DNA of 64,000 nt from an uncultured Phocaeicola sp. (GCA_947581855.1 CANPVZ010000020.1:1-64000); one strand, 5' to 3'. Shown: positions 23,902-33,728, numbered from the stretch's first letter. Numbers and translations are program-made. The notes: a model not told the origin generated them from the sequence alone.

Positions 23902-26900
23902 TTTGTCTTCATTGCCATAAAGAAAACCGCTCCATAGCCAAATATTGTAAGTGGTGCGGGGAGCCTATCATCCAAACGGTAGACCCGTTGGAACGTGTTG
24001 TCGGTCTCGAAGATGTAAAAAAACAATTGAAACAGATTGTAGATACTTTTACATTATTGCGTTCGCGGGAAGAAACGAAGAATATTCGTTTGAGTGTTAA
24101 TACCATTATTATAGGTGATACCGGTACCGGAAAAACATTATTGGCAGATGTGTTGAAAGAGTATTTCTATCTGCATAAGATTATTGAGAAGCCTTCGTTG
24201 AAAGTGGTGGATGCTGTTGATTACGAGCGTTTTGTTGAAAACTGGGACAGTAATATCAAGAAAGCTAGAGGAGGAATATTGTTTTTTGATAATGTGCAGA
24301 AGTTGTTGCCGGATAGTTATTCGAAGAACGTGAATCCTTTGGATAAGCTTTTCATTGAGATGGGGCAGTGGAATGATGATCCGATTATTGTACTGGCCGG
24401 TTTACCCGGTGGCTTTGAGGAATTTCTGGAAAATAATCCCGCCGTGCGCAATCGTTTTAAGTATCTGTTCCGTCTTCAACCCTATGGAGTGGATGATTTG
24501 AGCCGTATGTGCATGAACTTTTTGAAGGAAAAGTATGGCATAGCTGAATTTTCTCAGGAGGCTTCGAAAAAATTGCTCCGTCAGTTAAAATACGAAGTGA
24601 AGACGAAAGATGAATCGTTTGGTAACGGACATCTTGCCCGTCAGAAGGCAGAGGATATCTTTACTTCTTATATCTCCCGCGTCCCGAATGTGAACGGTCA
24701 AATACAGGAAGAAGATATCCGTGGATTTGTGCCGCAGGAACGGACTCTGAATGATGTTTTAGCGGAGCTGGACGAATTTATCGGTATGGATGAAGTCAAG
24801 CAAACCGTAAAAGAAATTGCTTGGGAAGTACAGAATAATATGCAACGCGTGGAACGGGGATTGGCTAAGAAGGAAAACATCTCTATCCATATTGTATTGA
24901 CGGGAAATCCCGGAACAGGAAAAACGACGATCGCACGGAAGCTGGGAGAGATCTTTGAAGCGATAGGCTTTTTAGACAGCGGACATGTAGTGGAAGTGGA
25001 TCGTAGCCAAATGGTAAGCCAGTATGTAGGGGAAACTCCGAAACTGGTGGATACATTATGCGACAAGGCGATGGGAGGTATTCTCTTTATTGACGAGGCC
25101 TATACTTTGGCGCCCGTTAACGATGCCGGTACGAGAGACGAACAGGGTGCGCAGGCTTTAGAGAAGCTGATGAAACGCATGGAGGATGACCGGGGCAAGT
25201 TTGTGGTTGTCGCAGCAGGTTACCGGACGGAGATGGAGAATCTGTTACGGATTAATCCGGGTATGCGCAGCCGTTTTAACCGCTTCCTGAATATCGACGA
25301 TTATTCTCCTGAAGAATTGTATCTTATATTGGATGGCTTTGCCGTGAAAAAAGGATACCACTTCAGTGAAGAAGCCGAGACGATTGCAAAAATGGCGGTT
25401 AAGCAAATCTATGAAGCGCGTGACAAGAATTTTGCCAATGGTCGTGAGATGCGATCGTTATTTGAAAAAATATGCCGGAAGCAGGCTGAAAGATTGAGCG
25501 GCATACCTGTTGGTGAACAAACCAATGAAATGTTATTGACTTTTGAAGCGATTGATATTCCCTATGAAAAGCCGAAACAGGTGGATTTCCGTTCCTGTTT
25601 GTCTGCGTTGGATGGTTTGGTCGGATTGAAGAAAGTTAAAGAAGAAATATCGAGCCTGGCGGCCTATCTGAATTTGCAGGTACAGCGTGGTGAGTCGGCG
25701 GTATTTGCCGGAAAACATTATGTGTTTACCGGTAATCCGGGAACGGGAAAGACGACTGTAGCGCGTATTATGGCAGATGTATTTAAATCGTTGGGTGTCG
25801 TGTCCCGAGGGCAGTTGGTGGAGGTTGACCGAAGCAAATTAGTTGCGGGATATGCAGGGCAAACCTCTATAAAAACGAATCAGTTGATAGATACGGCATT
25901 GGGTGGAGTCTTGTTTATCGATGAGGCCTATACGCTGTGTTCGGGCAGCAATGATTCTTTTGGAAAAGAAGCTTTGGATACGTTGCTGAAGCGATTGGAG
26001 GATGACCGGGGCAAGTTTATTTGTATTGTTGCCGGATATACCAATGAAATGCAAGATTTTATCGATGCAAATCCGGGATTGAAGTCGCGTTTTACCGAGA
26101 CCATTCATTTCGAGGATTATAAACCGGAAGAACTGACGCAGATATTCGTGAATCTGGCGGTAGCTAAAAAGTTCGTCCTATCGGAGGAAACTAAAGAGGA
26201 GGTGCTTCATCTCTTTGAATCGATGTATGTTTCCCGGGATAAGAACTTTGGCAATGCGCGTGAAGTACGTAAATTATTCGATCAAGCCGTTGCCAATCAG
26301 AGTAAGCGTTTGATAGAGCTGGTGAACTCTCCGTCGTTTACGCAGGATATGATGTACGAACTGGCAATAGAGGATATCCGGGGACAACAGGAATCGAAAC
26401 CGAAATCCTTGGATGAAGTAATGGCGGAGCTGGATGATTTTATCGGAATGAAGTCGGTGAAAGAGATTATTCGTCGGTTGGCCGTACAGTCTGTCTTTAT
26501 GCAGCAGCGTATCAAACATGGCATTGGTTCGGTGGAGAATATACAGATCAATATTGTCTTGACCGGAAATCCGGGTACCGGAAAAACTACGATAGCGCGA
26601 AAGATGGCGGATGTTTTCTATGCGGTAGGTCTGTTGCCGAGCAATAAGATTGTGGAGGTGAACCGTAGTCAGATGGTTGGACAATATATGGGAGAAACCC
26701 CGAAAATAGTCAATAAGTTATGCGACAGAGCATTGGGAGGTATCCTTTTTATTGATGAAGCTTATACTTTATTAGGCGTGGACGGAAATGACAAATATGG
26801 CATGGAAGCTGTAGAAACGCTTATGAAACGAATGGAAGATGATAAAGGTAAGTTTATTGTTATTGTAGCAGGTTATAAGAAAGAGATGGATGACTTCCTG

Positions 26901-27218
26901 CATGCTAACCCCGGATTGGAAAGCCGGTTTACCCATGCAATGCATATTGAAGATTATACGGAGATGGAGTTGATGGAGATATTCCAAAGCATGGCCCGGA
27001 AGAAACAATATATATTGTCTCCGATGGCAGAAGTGGCGTTGATGGAGAAAGTGATGGACATGTATATCAATAAGCGAAGCAGTTTTGGCAATGCGCGCGA
27101 AATGCGCAAATTATTCGACCGTACGGTCCAACATTTATCTATGCGTGTGTCACAACTGCCGCCGGAAGAAATTACTCCGGAATCGTTCCAAATGATATTG
27201 CCGGAGGATGTAGGATGA
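23898..27218 (+). CDS. Four-domain CbxX/SpoVK-type AAA+ protein with zinc ribbon
   Basis: The start chosen is the ATG at 23898, which overlaps the kinase stop (ATGA) and has GGAGG just upstream; a longer form from 23883 is possible. The 1106-residue protein begins with a zinc ribbon (CLHCHKENRSIAKYCKWCG), then four AAA+ domains in a row. Walker A motifs lie near residues 71, 334, 611 and 887 (GDTGTGKT, then three GNPGTGKT). Domains 2-4 have intact Walker B (LFIDEAYTL) and are strongly alike, whereas domain 1 has FFDNVQKL without the catalytic Glu. Domains 2-4 belong to the CbxX/CfqX family (Rubisco activase CbbX, SpoVK, EccA). It is probably a remodelling motor. Target unknown. Confidence 0.88.
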   Translation: MICLHCHKENRSIAKYCKWCGEPIIQTVDPLERVVGLEDVKKQLKQIVDTFTLLRSREETKNIRLSVNTIIIGDTGTGKTLLADVLKEYFYLHKIIEKPSLKVVDAVDYERFVENWDSNIKKARGGILFFDNVQKLLPDSYSKNVNPLDKLFIEMGQWNDDPIIVLAGLPGGFEEFLENNPAVRNRFKYLFRLQPYGVDDLSRMCMNFLKEKYGIAEFSQEASKKLLRQLKYEVKTKDESFGNGHLARQKAEDIFTSYISRVPNVNGQIQEEDIRGFVPQERTLNDVLAELDEFIGMDEVKQTVKEIAWEVQNNMQRVERGLAKKENISIHIVLTGNPGTGKTTIARKLGEIFEAIGFLDSGHVVEVDRSQMVSQYVGETPKLVDTLCDKAMGGILFIDEAYTLAPVNDAGTRDEQGAQALEKLMKRMEDDRGKFVVVAAGYRTEMENLLRINPGMRSRFNRFLNIDDYSPEELYLILDGFAVKKGYHFSEEAETIAKMAVKQIYEARDKNFANGREMRSLFEKICRKQAERLSGIPVGEQTNEMLLTFEAIDIPYEKPKQVDFRSCLSALDGLVGLKKVKEEISSLAAYLNLQVQRGESAVFAGKHYVFTGNPGTGKTTVARIMADVFKSLGVVSRGQLVEVDRSKLVAGYAGQTSIKTNQLIDTALGGVLFIDEAYTLCSGSNDSFGKEALDTLLKRLEDDRGKFICIVAGYTNEMQDFIDANPGLKSRFTETIHFEDYKPEELTQIFVNLAVAKKFVLSEETKEEVLHLFESMYVSRDKNFGNAREVRKLFDQAVANQSKRLIELVNSPSFTQDMMYELAIEDIRGQQESKPKSLDEVMAELDDFIGMKSVKEIIRRLAVQSVFMQQRIKHGIGSVENIQINIVLTGNPGTGKTTIARKMADVFYAVGLLPSNKIVEVNRSQMVGQYMGETPKIVNKLCDRALGGILFIDEAYTLLGVDGNDKYGMEAVETLMKRMEDDKGKFIVIVAGYKKEMDDFLHANPGLESRFTHAMHIEDYTEMELMEIFQSMARKKQYILSPMAEVALMEKVMDMYINKRSSFGNAREMRKLFDRTVQHLSMRVSQLPPEEITPESFQMILPEDVG

Positions 27219-27294
27219 CAGGTGAGAACGTGAGGCAATGTGAAGTTGGAAAGTTAAAATAGCGATTAATGTCCCTTGATAAAATACAAAAATT

Positions 27295-27834
27295 ATGATA
27301 ATCTGTCCAAAGTGTAAAGCTGAAATAGAATTAAATTCATTGTATTGCGACCAATGTGGTTTTGAACTTCGTTTTTGTTCCCAATGTGGAAAGCCGGGTA
27401 AAGGGAATCGTTGTACTTTCTGCGGAGGCATTATGTATATTCCGGCGGAAAAGTCGCAAAATACGGTTGCCGGTGAAGAAAGTACGGTGCGGGTAGATAC
27501 GGTAACGACAAATAACGTTAAGGGATTCTCTGTACCTCAATTACTATTGACTAATACCTCGTTAAATGTGCGTCTTGAAGGGGAAAACGGCGCTATCATC
27601 GGGCGTAGGAAGGGACCTTATCAATTGATGATGGCCAACTTCTCGTATATCTCGGGATCGCATGCACAGTTGAAATATGATGCTCTGTCGGGATGGACGA
27701 TTACAGACATGAATTCAACGAACGGAACATTAGTGAATCAGAGTAGGCTGATGCCGGGAGTGCCGACTGTTTTGCAAAACGGAGAAAAGCTTCAATTGGC
27801 GAATATTGAATTGAACATAGAAATAAGGCCATGA
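27295..27834 (+). CDS. Zinc-ribbon plus FHA-domain protein
   Basis: A 179-residue protein. Residues 1-45 hold CxxC pairs of a double zinc ribbon (CPKCKAEIELNSLYCDQCG; CSQCG...CTFCG). Residues about 85-178 are an FHA domain with the phosphothreonine-binding marks GRRKG, SGSHAQL and NSTNGTLVN. It should read phosphorylated Thr on a partner, most simply one made by the kinase at 20917. Its stop overlaps the phosphatase start (ATGA). It is 76 bases downstream of the AAA+ gene, with no terminator between. Confidence 0.9.
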   Translation: MIICPKCKAEIELNSLYCDQCGFELRFCSQCGKPGKGNRCTFCGGIMYIPAEKSQNTVAGEESTVRVDTVTTNNVKGFSVPQLLLTNTSLNVRLEGENGAIIGRRKGPYQLMMANFSYISGSHAQLKYDALSGWTITDMNSTNGTLVNQSRLMPGVPTVLQNGEKLQLANIELNIEIRP

Positions 27835-28580
27835 TAACACTGGAAGTAAGTGCTTCGAACTGTCGGGGACTGGTTAGAGAGAAAAACGAAGATATGATGT
27901 TGGTTTCCTCGCATGTATTGCGTGATGAGTCTATGAAAACAAAAATGCGGCTTGGAAGGAATGAAAACTGTATCTTTGCCGTAGCCGACGGATTGGGAGG
28001 ATATAATGGGGGAGAAGTAGCAAGTGAAGTGGTGATCCGTAATTTAGCCTCTTTTTTTCATACTTTGCCTAAGGGCATGAATACGGAAGAATTCCGCAGT
28101 TTGTTCGATAAATGGATCAGAAGTATGCACCGCCTTTTGATTTCAATGGGAAAAGAAGACGCTATGTTAAAAGGAATGGGAACAACGCTGGTTGCTTTAG
28201 TAATATACGAAGGACATATTTATTGGTTGAATTGCGGAGATAGCCGAATGTACCGGTTGCGTTCCGATTATCTGACTCAATTGACGAAAGACCACTCTTT
28301 GGAGAGCATTACAGGGATGAAAAGCCATGCGCATATTGTGGTGAATTGTATTGGTGCGGGAGAAGAATCTTATTTTGATATATTTGATTGTACGGATTAT
28401 GTCTACGATAATGATCTGTTTATGCTATGTTCGGATGGATTAACCCAAATGCTGTCCGATGAAAACATAGAAAGGCTCTTGGTTGATTCAGCCGATAGTG
28501 AGCAATTGACGGATGAAGCTTGCCGTGCGGGAGGAGTGGATAATATATCTGCCTGTCTGGTACATTTTATGTTTAACTGA
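27831..28580 (+). CDS. PP2C-family Ser/Thr protein phosphatase
   Basis: A 249-residue PPM phosphatase. All metal-site motifs are present: [41 protein letters not shown] and GGVDNISA. There is no membrane segment. As the partner of the kinase at 20917 it should remove phosphate from Ser/Thr of module proteins. It is coupled to the FHA gene by a four-base overlap and is followed after 17 bases by metA. Confidence 0.92.
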   Translation: MITLEVSASNCRGLVREKNEDMMLVSSHVLRDESMKTKMRLGRNENCIFAVADGLGGYNGGEVASEVVIRNLASFFHTLPKGMNTEEFRSLFDKWIRSMHRLLISMGKEDAMLKGMGTTLVALVIYEGHIYWLNCGDSRMYRLRSDYLTQLTKDHSLESITGMKSHAHIVVNCIGAGEESYFDIFDCTDYVYDNDLFMLCSDGLTQMLSDENIERLLVDSADSEQLTDEACRAGGVDNISACLVHFMFN

Positions 28581-28597
28581 TTAATTTAGAGAAGAAA

Positions 28598-29515
28598 ATG
28601 CCATTAAATTTACCTGATAAATTACCGGCCATAGAGCTGTTGAAACATGAGAATATTTTTGTTATCGATCATTCAAGGGCGACTCAACAGGATATCCGTC
28701 CATTAAGGATTGTTATCTTGAACTTGATGCCTTTGAAGATTACTACGGAAACCGATTTGATTCGTTTATTATCCAATACACCGTTGCAATTGGAGATTTC
28801 GTTTATGAAATTGAAAAGTCATACCTCTAAAAATACCCCGGTGGAGCATATGAAGGCTTTTTACAAGGATTTTGACTATATGCGTGACGAACGTTTTGAC
28901 GGTATGATTATTACCGGAGCTCCGGTTGAACAGATGGATTTTGAAGAGGTTTCCTATTGGGATGAAGTTTCCGGTATTTTCGACTGGGCGCGTACGCATG
29001 TGACTTCCACCTTATATATCTGTTGGGCGGCTCAAGCCGGACTGTATCATCATTATGGTATTCCTAAATATCCGCTGGAAAAGAAAATGTTCGGCATTTT
29101 TGAACATTATTTAAATAACCCGTTGTTACCCATTTTCCGTGGTTTTGATGATGTGTTTTATGTCCCCCATAGTCGCCATACGGAGTTGCACAAAGAAGAT
29201 ATTCTGAAAGTCAAAGAGTTGGATTTGGTTGCAGAATCGGATGAAGCGGGTGTTTATATGGTGATGGCCCGTGGAGGACGGGAGATTTTTGTGACGGGAC
29301 ATTCCGAATATTCTCCTAATACGCTGGATGTGGAATATAAAAGAGATTTGTCGAAGGGACTTTCCATAGAAATGCCAACGAACTATTACCGGGAAAATAA
29401 TCCGGAGAATGCCCCGTTGGTTCGTTGGAGAGGACATGCTAACCTGATGTTTTCCAACTGGTTGAATTATTATGTTTATCAGGAAACTCCTTATGATATT
29501 ACGCAAATACGGTAA
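28598..29515 (+). CDS. metA: Homoserine O-succinyl/acetyltransferase
   Basis: A 305-residue MetA enzyme that acylates homoserine in the first committed step of methionine synthesis. The catalytic Cys is in [19 protein letters not shown], and the His-x-Glu pair in TGHSEYSP. The opening [15 protein letters not shown] and the [19 protein letters not shown] block are family signatures. Whether succinyl- or acetyl-CoA is used cannot be decided here. It follows the phosphatase by 17 bases with no terminator or obvious promoter between, so it may be co-transcribed with the signalling module. Confidence 0.93.
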   Translation: MPLNLPDKLPAIELLKHENIFVIDHSRATQQDIRPLRIVILNLMPLKITTETDLIRLLSNTPLQLEISFMKLKSHTSKNTPVEHMKAFYKDFDYMRDERFDGMIITGAPVEQMDFEEVSYWDEVSGIFDWARTHVTSTLYICWAAQAGLYHHYGIPKYPLEKKMFGIFEHYLNNPLLPIFRGFDDVFYVPHSRHTELHKEDILKVKELDLVAESDEAGVYMVMARGGREIFVTGHSEYSPNTLDVEYKRDLSKGLSIEMPTNYYRENNPENAPLVRWRGHANLMFSNWLNYYVYQETPYDITQIR

Positions 29516-29557
29516 ATGGGATAAAGTAATAAGGGAGGCATTCGAAAATAGGGAACT

Positions 29558-31384
29558 ATGGAACAAAGAAGAATAGAATTGCTGGCTCCGGCAAAGAATC
29601 TGGAATGCGGGATAGAAGCGATCAATCACGGAGCGGATGCGGTGTATATCGGTGCGCCTCGGTTCGGTGCCCGTGCGGCGGCCGGTAATTCCATAGAAGA
29701 TATTGAGACACTTGTAAATTATGCTCATCTTTATAACGTGCGGATTTATGTGGCCGTGAATACAATTCTGAAGGAAGAGGAGTTGGCTGAGACGGAAACA
29801 ATGATTCGGAATTTGTATGATGTGGGGGTGGATGCTTTGATTGTGCAGGATATGGGAATTATGAAATTGAATCTTCCTCCGATATCCTTGCATGCCAGTA
29901 CACAGATGGATAACCGTACCATAGAGAAAGTAACGTTTTTGGCAAAAGCCGGTTTCGGACAAGTTGTTTTACCTCGAGAACTGACCTTGGAGGAGATACG
30001 TAGTATACACAATGCTTGTCCGGTTCCTTTGGAAGTGTTTGTGCATGGAGCTTTGTGCGTTAGTTATAGTGGTCAGTGTTACATATCGCAGGCATGTTTC
30101 GGGCGAAGCGCTAACCGGGGAGAGTGCGCACAGTTTTGCCGTCTGGCTTTTACTATGGAAGACGCTGACGGGAAAAAGATGGCAAGTAATAAGCATTTGC
30201 TTTCGCTTAAAGATTTAAACCAAAGCGATAAACTGGAAGCTTTGTTGGATGCGGGAGCTACTTCGTTAAAAATAGAGGGCCGGTTGAAAGATGTGTCGTA
30301 TGTAAAGAATGTGACGGCTTATTACCGGAAACAATTGGATGCTATTTTTAAGCGTCGTAAAGAGTATGTCAAATCTTCTTCCGGTATCGTACGGACGGAG
30401 TTTCAACCTCAGTTGGATAAAAGTTTCAGCAGAGGTTTTACTCATTATTTTTTATCTGGAAGGACTTCGGATATTTTTTCTTTTGATACGCCTAAATCGA
30501 TGGGAGAGGAAATGGGAATGGTCAAAGAGATACGTAACAATTATCTGACTGTAGCCGGAGTGAAATCCTTCCATAACGGAGATGGTGTATGCTATTTGGA
30601 TGCTTCGGGTAAGTTGCAGGGCTTCCGCATTAATAAGGTAGAAAATAATAAACTCTATCCGCAGGAAATGCCCCACATTGCGCCGAAAACTATTTTATAC
30701 CGCAATTTCGATCAGGAATTTGAGAAAGAAATGGCGCGTAAGTCAGCCGAGCGTAAGATTGCTGTGGCTTTTTCTTTGGGGGAAACGCCTTTTGGTTTTA
30801 CGTTGACCGCAACGGATGAAGATAAGAATCATATCACACTTTCTTATCCGTACAGAAAAGAAACAGCACGTATTCCGCAGGATGAGAATATTCGCATACA
30901 ACTCGGTAAATTGGGAAACACTCCTTTTTTTCTTTATGATGCAGAGATCAAGTGGAATGACAATTGGTTTATTCCTTCCTCCGTGTTGGCCGAATGGCGT
31001 CGCCAAGCTGTAGAGAGGCTGTTGCAGGTACGTAAGATAGCCTATCGCCGTCCACTGTGTCCGGTAAAAAAGACTTCCCATTCTTATCCTGTATCGGAAC
31101 TTACGTATTTGGGAAATGTAATGAATTCGAAGGCGGAAGCTTTTTATCGTGAACACGGAGTACATTCCATTGCACCTGCGTTTGAAAAGCAACCGGTAAA
31201 GAATGCGGCATGGATGTTTTGTAAGCATTGTTTGCGTTACAGTATGGGATGGTGCCCTACTTATCACAAAGTGCGCTCTCCCTTTAAAGAGCCTTTTTTC
31301 CTGGTTACGTCGGACGGGAAACGTTTCCGTTTGGAGTTCGATTGCAAGCAATGTCAAATGAAAGTATACGGAGCGGATGAATAG
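29558..31384 (+). CDS. U32-family peptidase / RlhA-TrhP-like RNA hydroxylase
   Basis: A 608-residue U32 family protein. The N-terminal half is a TIM-barrel-like domain beginning MEQRRIELLAPAKNLECGIE with GADAVYIGAPRFGARA. The family signature, EVFVHGALCVSYSGQCYIS followed by ...NRGECAQFCR, supplies the conserved cysteines. The C-terminus adds CKHCLRYSMGWCP and CKQCQ, further Cys pairs probably binding an Fe-S cluster or zinc. E. coli members hydroxylate rRNA (RlhA) or tRNA (TrhP); others were reported as collagenases. RNA hydroxylation is the likelier role. Its end overlaps the next gene by eight bases. Confidence 0.85.
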   Translation: MEQRRIELLAPAKNLECGIEAINHGADAVYIGAPRFGARAAAGNSIEDIETLVNYAHLYNVRIYVAVNTILKEEELAETETMIRNLYDVGVDALIVQDMGIMKLNLPPISLHASTQMDNRTIEKVTFLAKAGFGQVVLPRELTLEEIRSIHNACPVPLEVFVHGALCVSYSGQCYISQACFGRSANRGECAQFCRLAFTMEDADGKKMASNKHLLSLKDLNQSDKLEALLDAGATSLKIEGRLKDVSYVKNVTAYYRKQLDAIFKRRKEYVKSSSGIVRTEFQPQLDKSFSRGFTHYFLSGRTSDIFSFDTPKSMGEEMGMVKEIRNNYLTVAGVKSFHNGDGVCYLDASGKLQGFRINKVENNKLYPQEMPHIAPKTILYRNFDQEFEKEMARKSAERKIAVAFSLGETPFGFTLTATDEDKNHITLSYPYRKETARIPQDENIRIQLGKLGNTPFFLYDAEIKWNDNWFIPSSVLAEWRRQAVERLLQVRKIAYRRPLCPVKKTSHSYPVSELTYLGNVMNSKAEAFYREHGVHSIAPAFEKQPVKNAAWMFCKHCLRYSMGWCPTYHKVRSPFKEPFFLVTSDGKRFRLEFDCKQCQMKVYGADE

Positions 31385-32348
31385 TCGAAAGATACCAAAG
31401 GATTACCTGCTGTGGTGGTGTGCCGCTTTGCTGTGCGTGGCGTGTAACTATCCTGTACCGGATTATTCCAACTGGGATATGACGCAGGAGGAGCGCGATT
31501 CGTTGCAATTTCTTTCGGAACATCATTATACCACTAACTATAATTTTCAGGTAATCGGAGATTCCGTCAAACTCAATGGAAATACATTGGAAAGGGATTC
31601 GCTCTTTGTTTATAAAGGAGATGAATTGGTAGTAGCGGATTTCCGTATAGTTCTTCACGACAGTATTTATCCTGTATGGATAAAAGTAGCGCGTGATCAA
31701 GAGACGATGGGATGGATATCGGAACAGATGCTTCTTGAGAATACCGTACCGGTAGATCCCATTTCCAAGTTCATTCATTTGTTTAGCAATGTGCATGTTA
31801 TCGCTTTTTTATTTATTCTCGGATTGTTTGTTTTGCATTTTCTGTATCGTCGGGTACGGCAAAAGCGTTTCCGTATGTCCTCTTATAAGAATATAAAGAG
31901 TATTTATCCCGTACTGTTGAGCATGTTGGTTGCGTGTGCGGCTACCCTCTATGCCAGCATACAGTTGTTTGTGCCGGAAACCTGGCAGCATTATTATTAT
32001 AATCCTACTTTGAATCCATTTGAACTGCCTTTTATTCTGGCTTGTTTTGTTGCAAGCGTATGGGCTATTATTATCGTAGCGTTGGCAGTGGTGGATGATT
32101 TATTTCATCAGGCAGACTTCCCCACTGCGTTTTTCTATTTATTGGGGTTAGGGACAATATGTCTTTTCTGTTATCTATTTTTTACCTTTACCACTTTATA
32201 TTACATAGGTTACCTTTGCTTGGTTGTTTTTCTGGTATGCTCTTTCCGCTATTTAAGAGTAATAAATCGCCGGTATATTTGTGGTAATTGTGGAAAAGAA
32301 ATAGAAAAGAAAGGGATATGTCCTTATTGCGGTGCGTTCAATAAGTAA
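31377..32348 (+). CDS. Polytopic membrane lipoprotein with C-terminal zinc ribbon
   Basis: A 323-residue protein of no family that I know. It has a lipobox-like start (LLCVAC), an SH3-like beta segment (about 60-115, LFVYKGDELVVAD...GWISEQMLLEN), then about five membrane helices (130-290) and a cytoplasmic zinc ribbon (CGNCGKEIEKKGICPYCG). The start overlaps the U32 stop. Its terminal zinc ribbon resembles those of the kinase-module proteins upstream, and no terminator or promoter separates them, so it may be a membrane part of the same system. Confidence 0.7.
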   Translation: MNSRKIPKDYLLWWCAALLCVACNYPVPDYSNWDMTQEERDSLQFLSEHHYTTNYNFQVIGDSVKLNGNTLERDSLFVYKGDELVVADFRIVLHDSIYPVWIKVARDQETMGWISEQMLLENTVPVDPISKFIHLFSNVHVIAFLFILGLFVLHFLYRRVRQKRFRMSSYKNIKSIYPVLLSMLVACAATLYASIQLFVPETWQHYYYNPTLNPFELPFILACFVASVWAIIIVALAVVDDLFHQADFPTAFFYLLGLGTICLFCYLFFTFTTLYYIGYLCLVVFLVCSFRYLRVINRRYICGNCGKEIEKKGICPYCGAFNK

Positions 32349-32376
32349 CTCTTCTTCGCCGTATGTATTAAGATGG

Positions 32377-33306
32377 TTATTTCTGGTTTCTCTTCAGATT
32401 TTTGATAATTGATTCGGGAACTTTACAAATGGTTCCATGCTTATGCTTTACGGGGACCTGTATGCTATCTGCCAGGTTGGTAAAGTGTATGAAATCGCGC
32501 GTTTTGGTTGCTCCATACATCTTTTGCCGGTATAAGTCATAGTAAATTATATAATCATCGCCTACTTTTGCTATGCACGGTCCTTCCGACCATTCTTCGG
32601 TAAAAGGTTCTGAGGCAGGAGTAAAAGGTCCTTCCGCATTTTTAGAAAAAGCAATTTTCAGATTGCTGTGTTTGGGTTTACGATTATCTTTTATGACCAT
32701 GACATAATTATCCGGAGCACGTTTTAATAGATAACCGTCGATACAGCTAAATCCCGGATCATATAATAATTTGGCTTCAGAGAAAGCATTGAAGTCTTTT
32801 GTGGTTACATAATAAAGACGGTAATAATCTTTTCCGTCTTCAGAGAAGCCTATACTTGTACTGTCCGGTACGAGGGATGACCAAATAATCATGTATTGCT
32901 TTTTTGTATCATCGTAAAAAAGTTCCGGAGCCCATACATTGTAAGTTTCAGGCAGGTGTTCCATTACAGGAATTCTTTTTTCCTCCGACCAGTGAATGAG
33001 GTCTTTTGAATGAGCGTATCCGAAACCTCTATCTTTTTTCCATGCAATGGTCCATACCAGATGAAACGTTCCGTCACGATCCCGCCAGATTGAAGGATCC
33101 CGCATAATTTTAGCGCCAAGATTAGGCTTTAGCCAAGTTCCGCAAATACTGTCCCAATGCATTCCATCTTCGCTGTAAAGATACCGCAGACCGGCATCGG
33201 CAGGTTCATGGAATGAGGTGAAAAGATAATATTCTTTTTCAGCAGTTGAGCATGAACAAAATAAAAATATGCACCAGAATGGCAGTAAACAAATCAGATG
33301 TTTCAT
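32377..33306 (-). CDS. GH43-like glycosidase lipoprotein
   Basis: A 309-residue lipoprotein (lipobox LFCSC) with a five-bladed beta-propeller of the GH43/GH32/DUF377 type: an early acidic segment MRDPSIWRDRDGTFHLVWT, a middle YNVWAPELFYDD and a late EWSEGPCIAKVGDDYIIYYD. The Asp in RDPS and the Glu in EGP sit where catalytic acids occur in GH43. It probably cuts arabinose or xylose side chains, or removes galactose, on plant or host glycans. It stands alone without SusC/SusD genes and converges on the upstream lipoprotein gene. Confidence 0.7.
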   Translation of the reverse strand: MKHLICLLPFWCIFLFCSCSTAEKEYYLFTSFHEPADAGLRYLYSEDGMHWDSICGTWLKPNLGAKIMRDPSIWRDRDGTFHLVWTIAWKKDRGFGYAHSKDLIHWSEEKRIPVMEHLPETYNVWAPELFYDDTKKQYMIIWSSLVPDSTSIGFSEDGKDYYRLYYVTTKDFNAFSEAKLLYDPGFSCIDGYLLKRAPDNYVMVIKDNRKPKHSNLKIAFSKNAEGPFTPASEPFTEEWSEGPCIAKVGDDYIIYYDLYRQKMYGATKTRDFIHFTNLADSIQVPVKHKHGTICKVPESIIKNLKRNQK

Positions 33307-33474
33307 TCTTGTAATAGGATTTAGTATATGTTTTTAGTTGACTTTATGGAAACAAAACAAGTAAAAATTACTGTCTGTGCCTAATAAATCGAGCGTATTT
33401 TTCCGTGTAACTTGCTTTTTCAACAGAAAATGAACTTTCATTGCTGATTTGTCCACGTTTGTTGAGAAGTAGTC

Positions 33475-33720
33475 ACTCACTTAGCTTATGGGGAGTTAAA
33501 ATAGGGTAAAGACGTTGCCCTTCACTTTACTACTCACTTAGCTTGTCAAGAATTAAAATAAGGTAGATATTTTGCCCTTTACTTTGTCTGCTAGGAGTTA
33601 AAGGGGCGTGAAGAAGTTACTACTCACTTAGCTTGTTAGGAATTAAAGTAGGGGAGATACGTTGCCCTTTACTTTGTTTTTTAGGAGGTAAAGGATGGTA
33701 AAGAAGTTATCTCTACTCAT
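33475..33720. repeat. Degenerate tandem repeat, unit about 57-93 bp
   Basis: ACTCACTTAGCTT recurs at 33475, 33532 and 33622, each time followed by a variant of AGTTAAAATAGGGTA...GTTGCCCTTTACTTTG. Units two and three are 90 and 93 bp and share ...GAAGAAGTTA; unit one lacks about 33 bp. A fourth start, ACTCATG, appears at 33715. The third unit ends at the MITE copy. Confidence 0.7.
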
Positions 33721-33728
33721 GAAAAAAT

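Noticed and set aside
29126..29962. 278-codon minus-strand open frame across metA and the U32 gene
   Set aside because: It spans two well-identified genes in the opposite direction and has low-complexity Ile/His composition.
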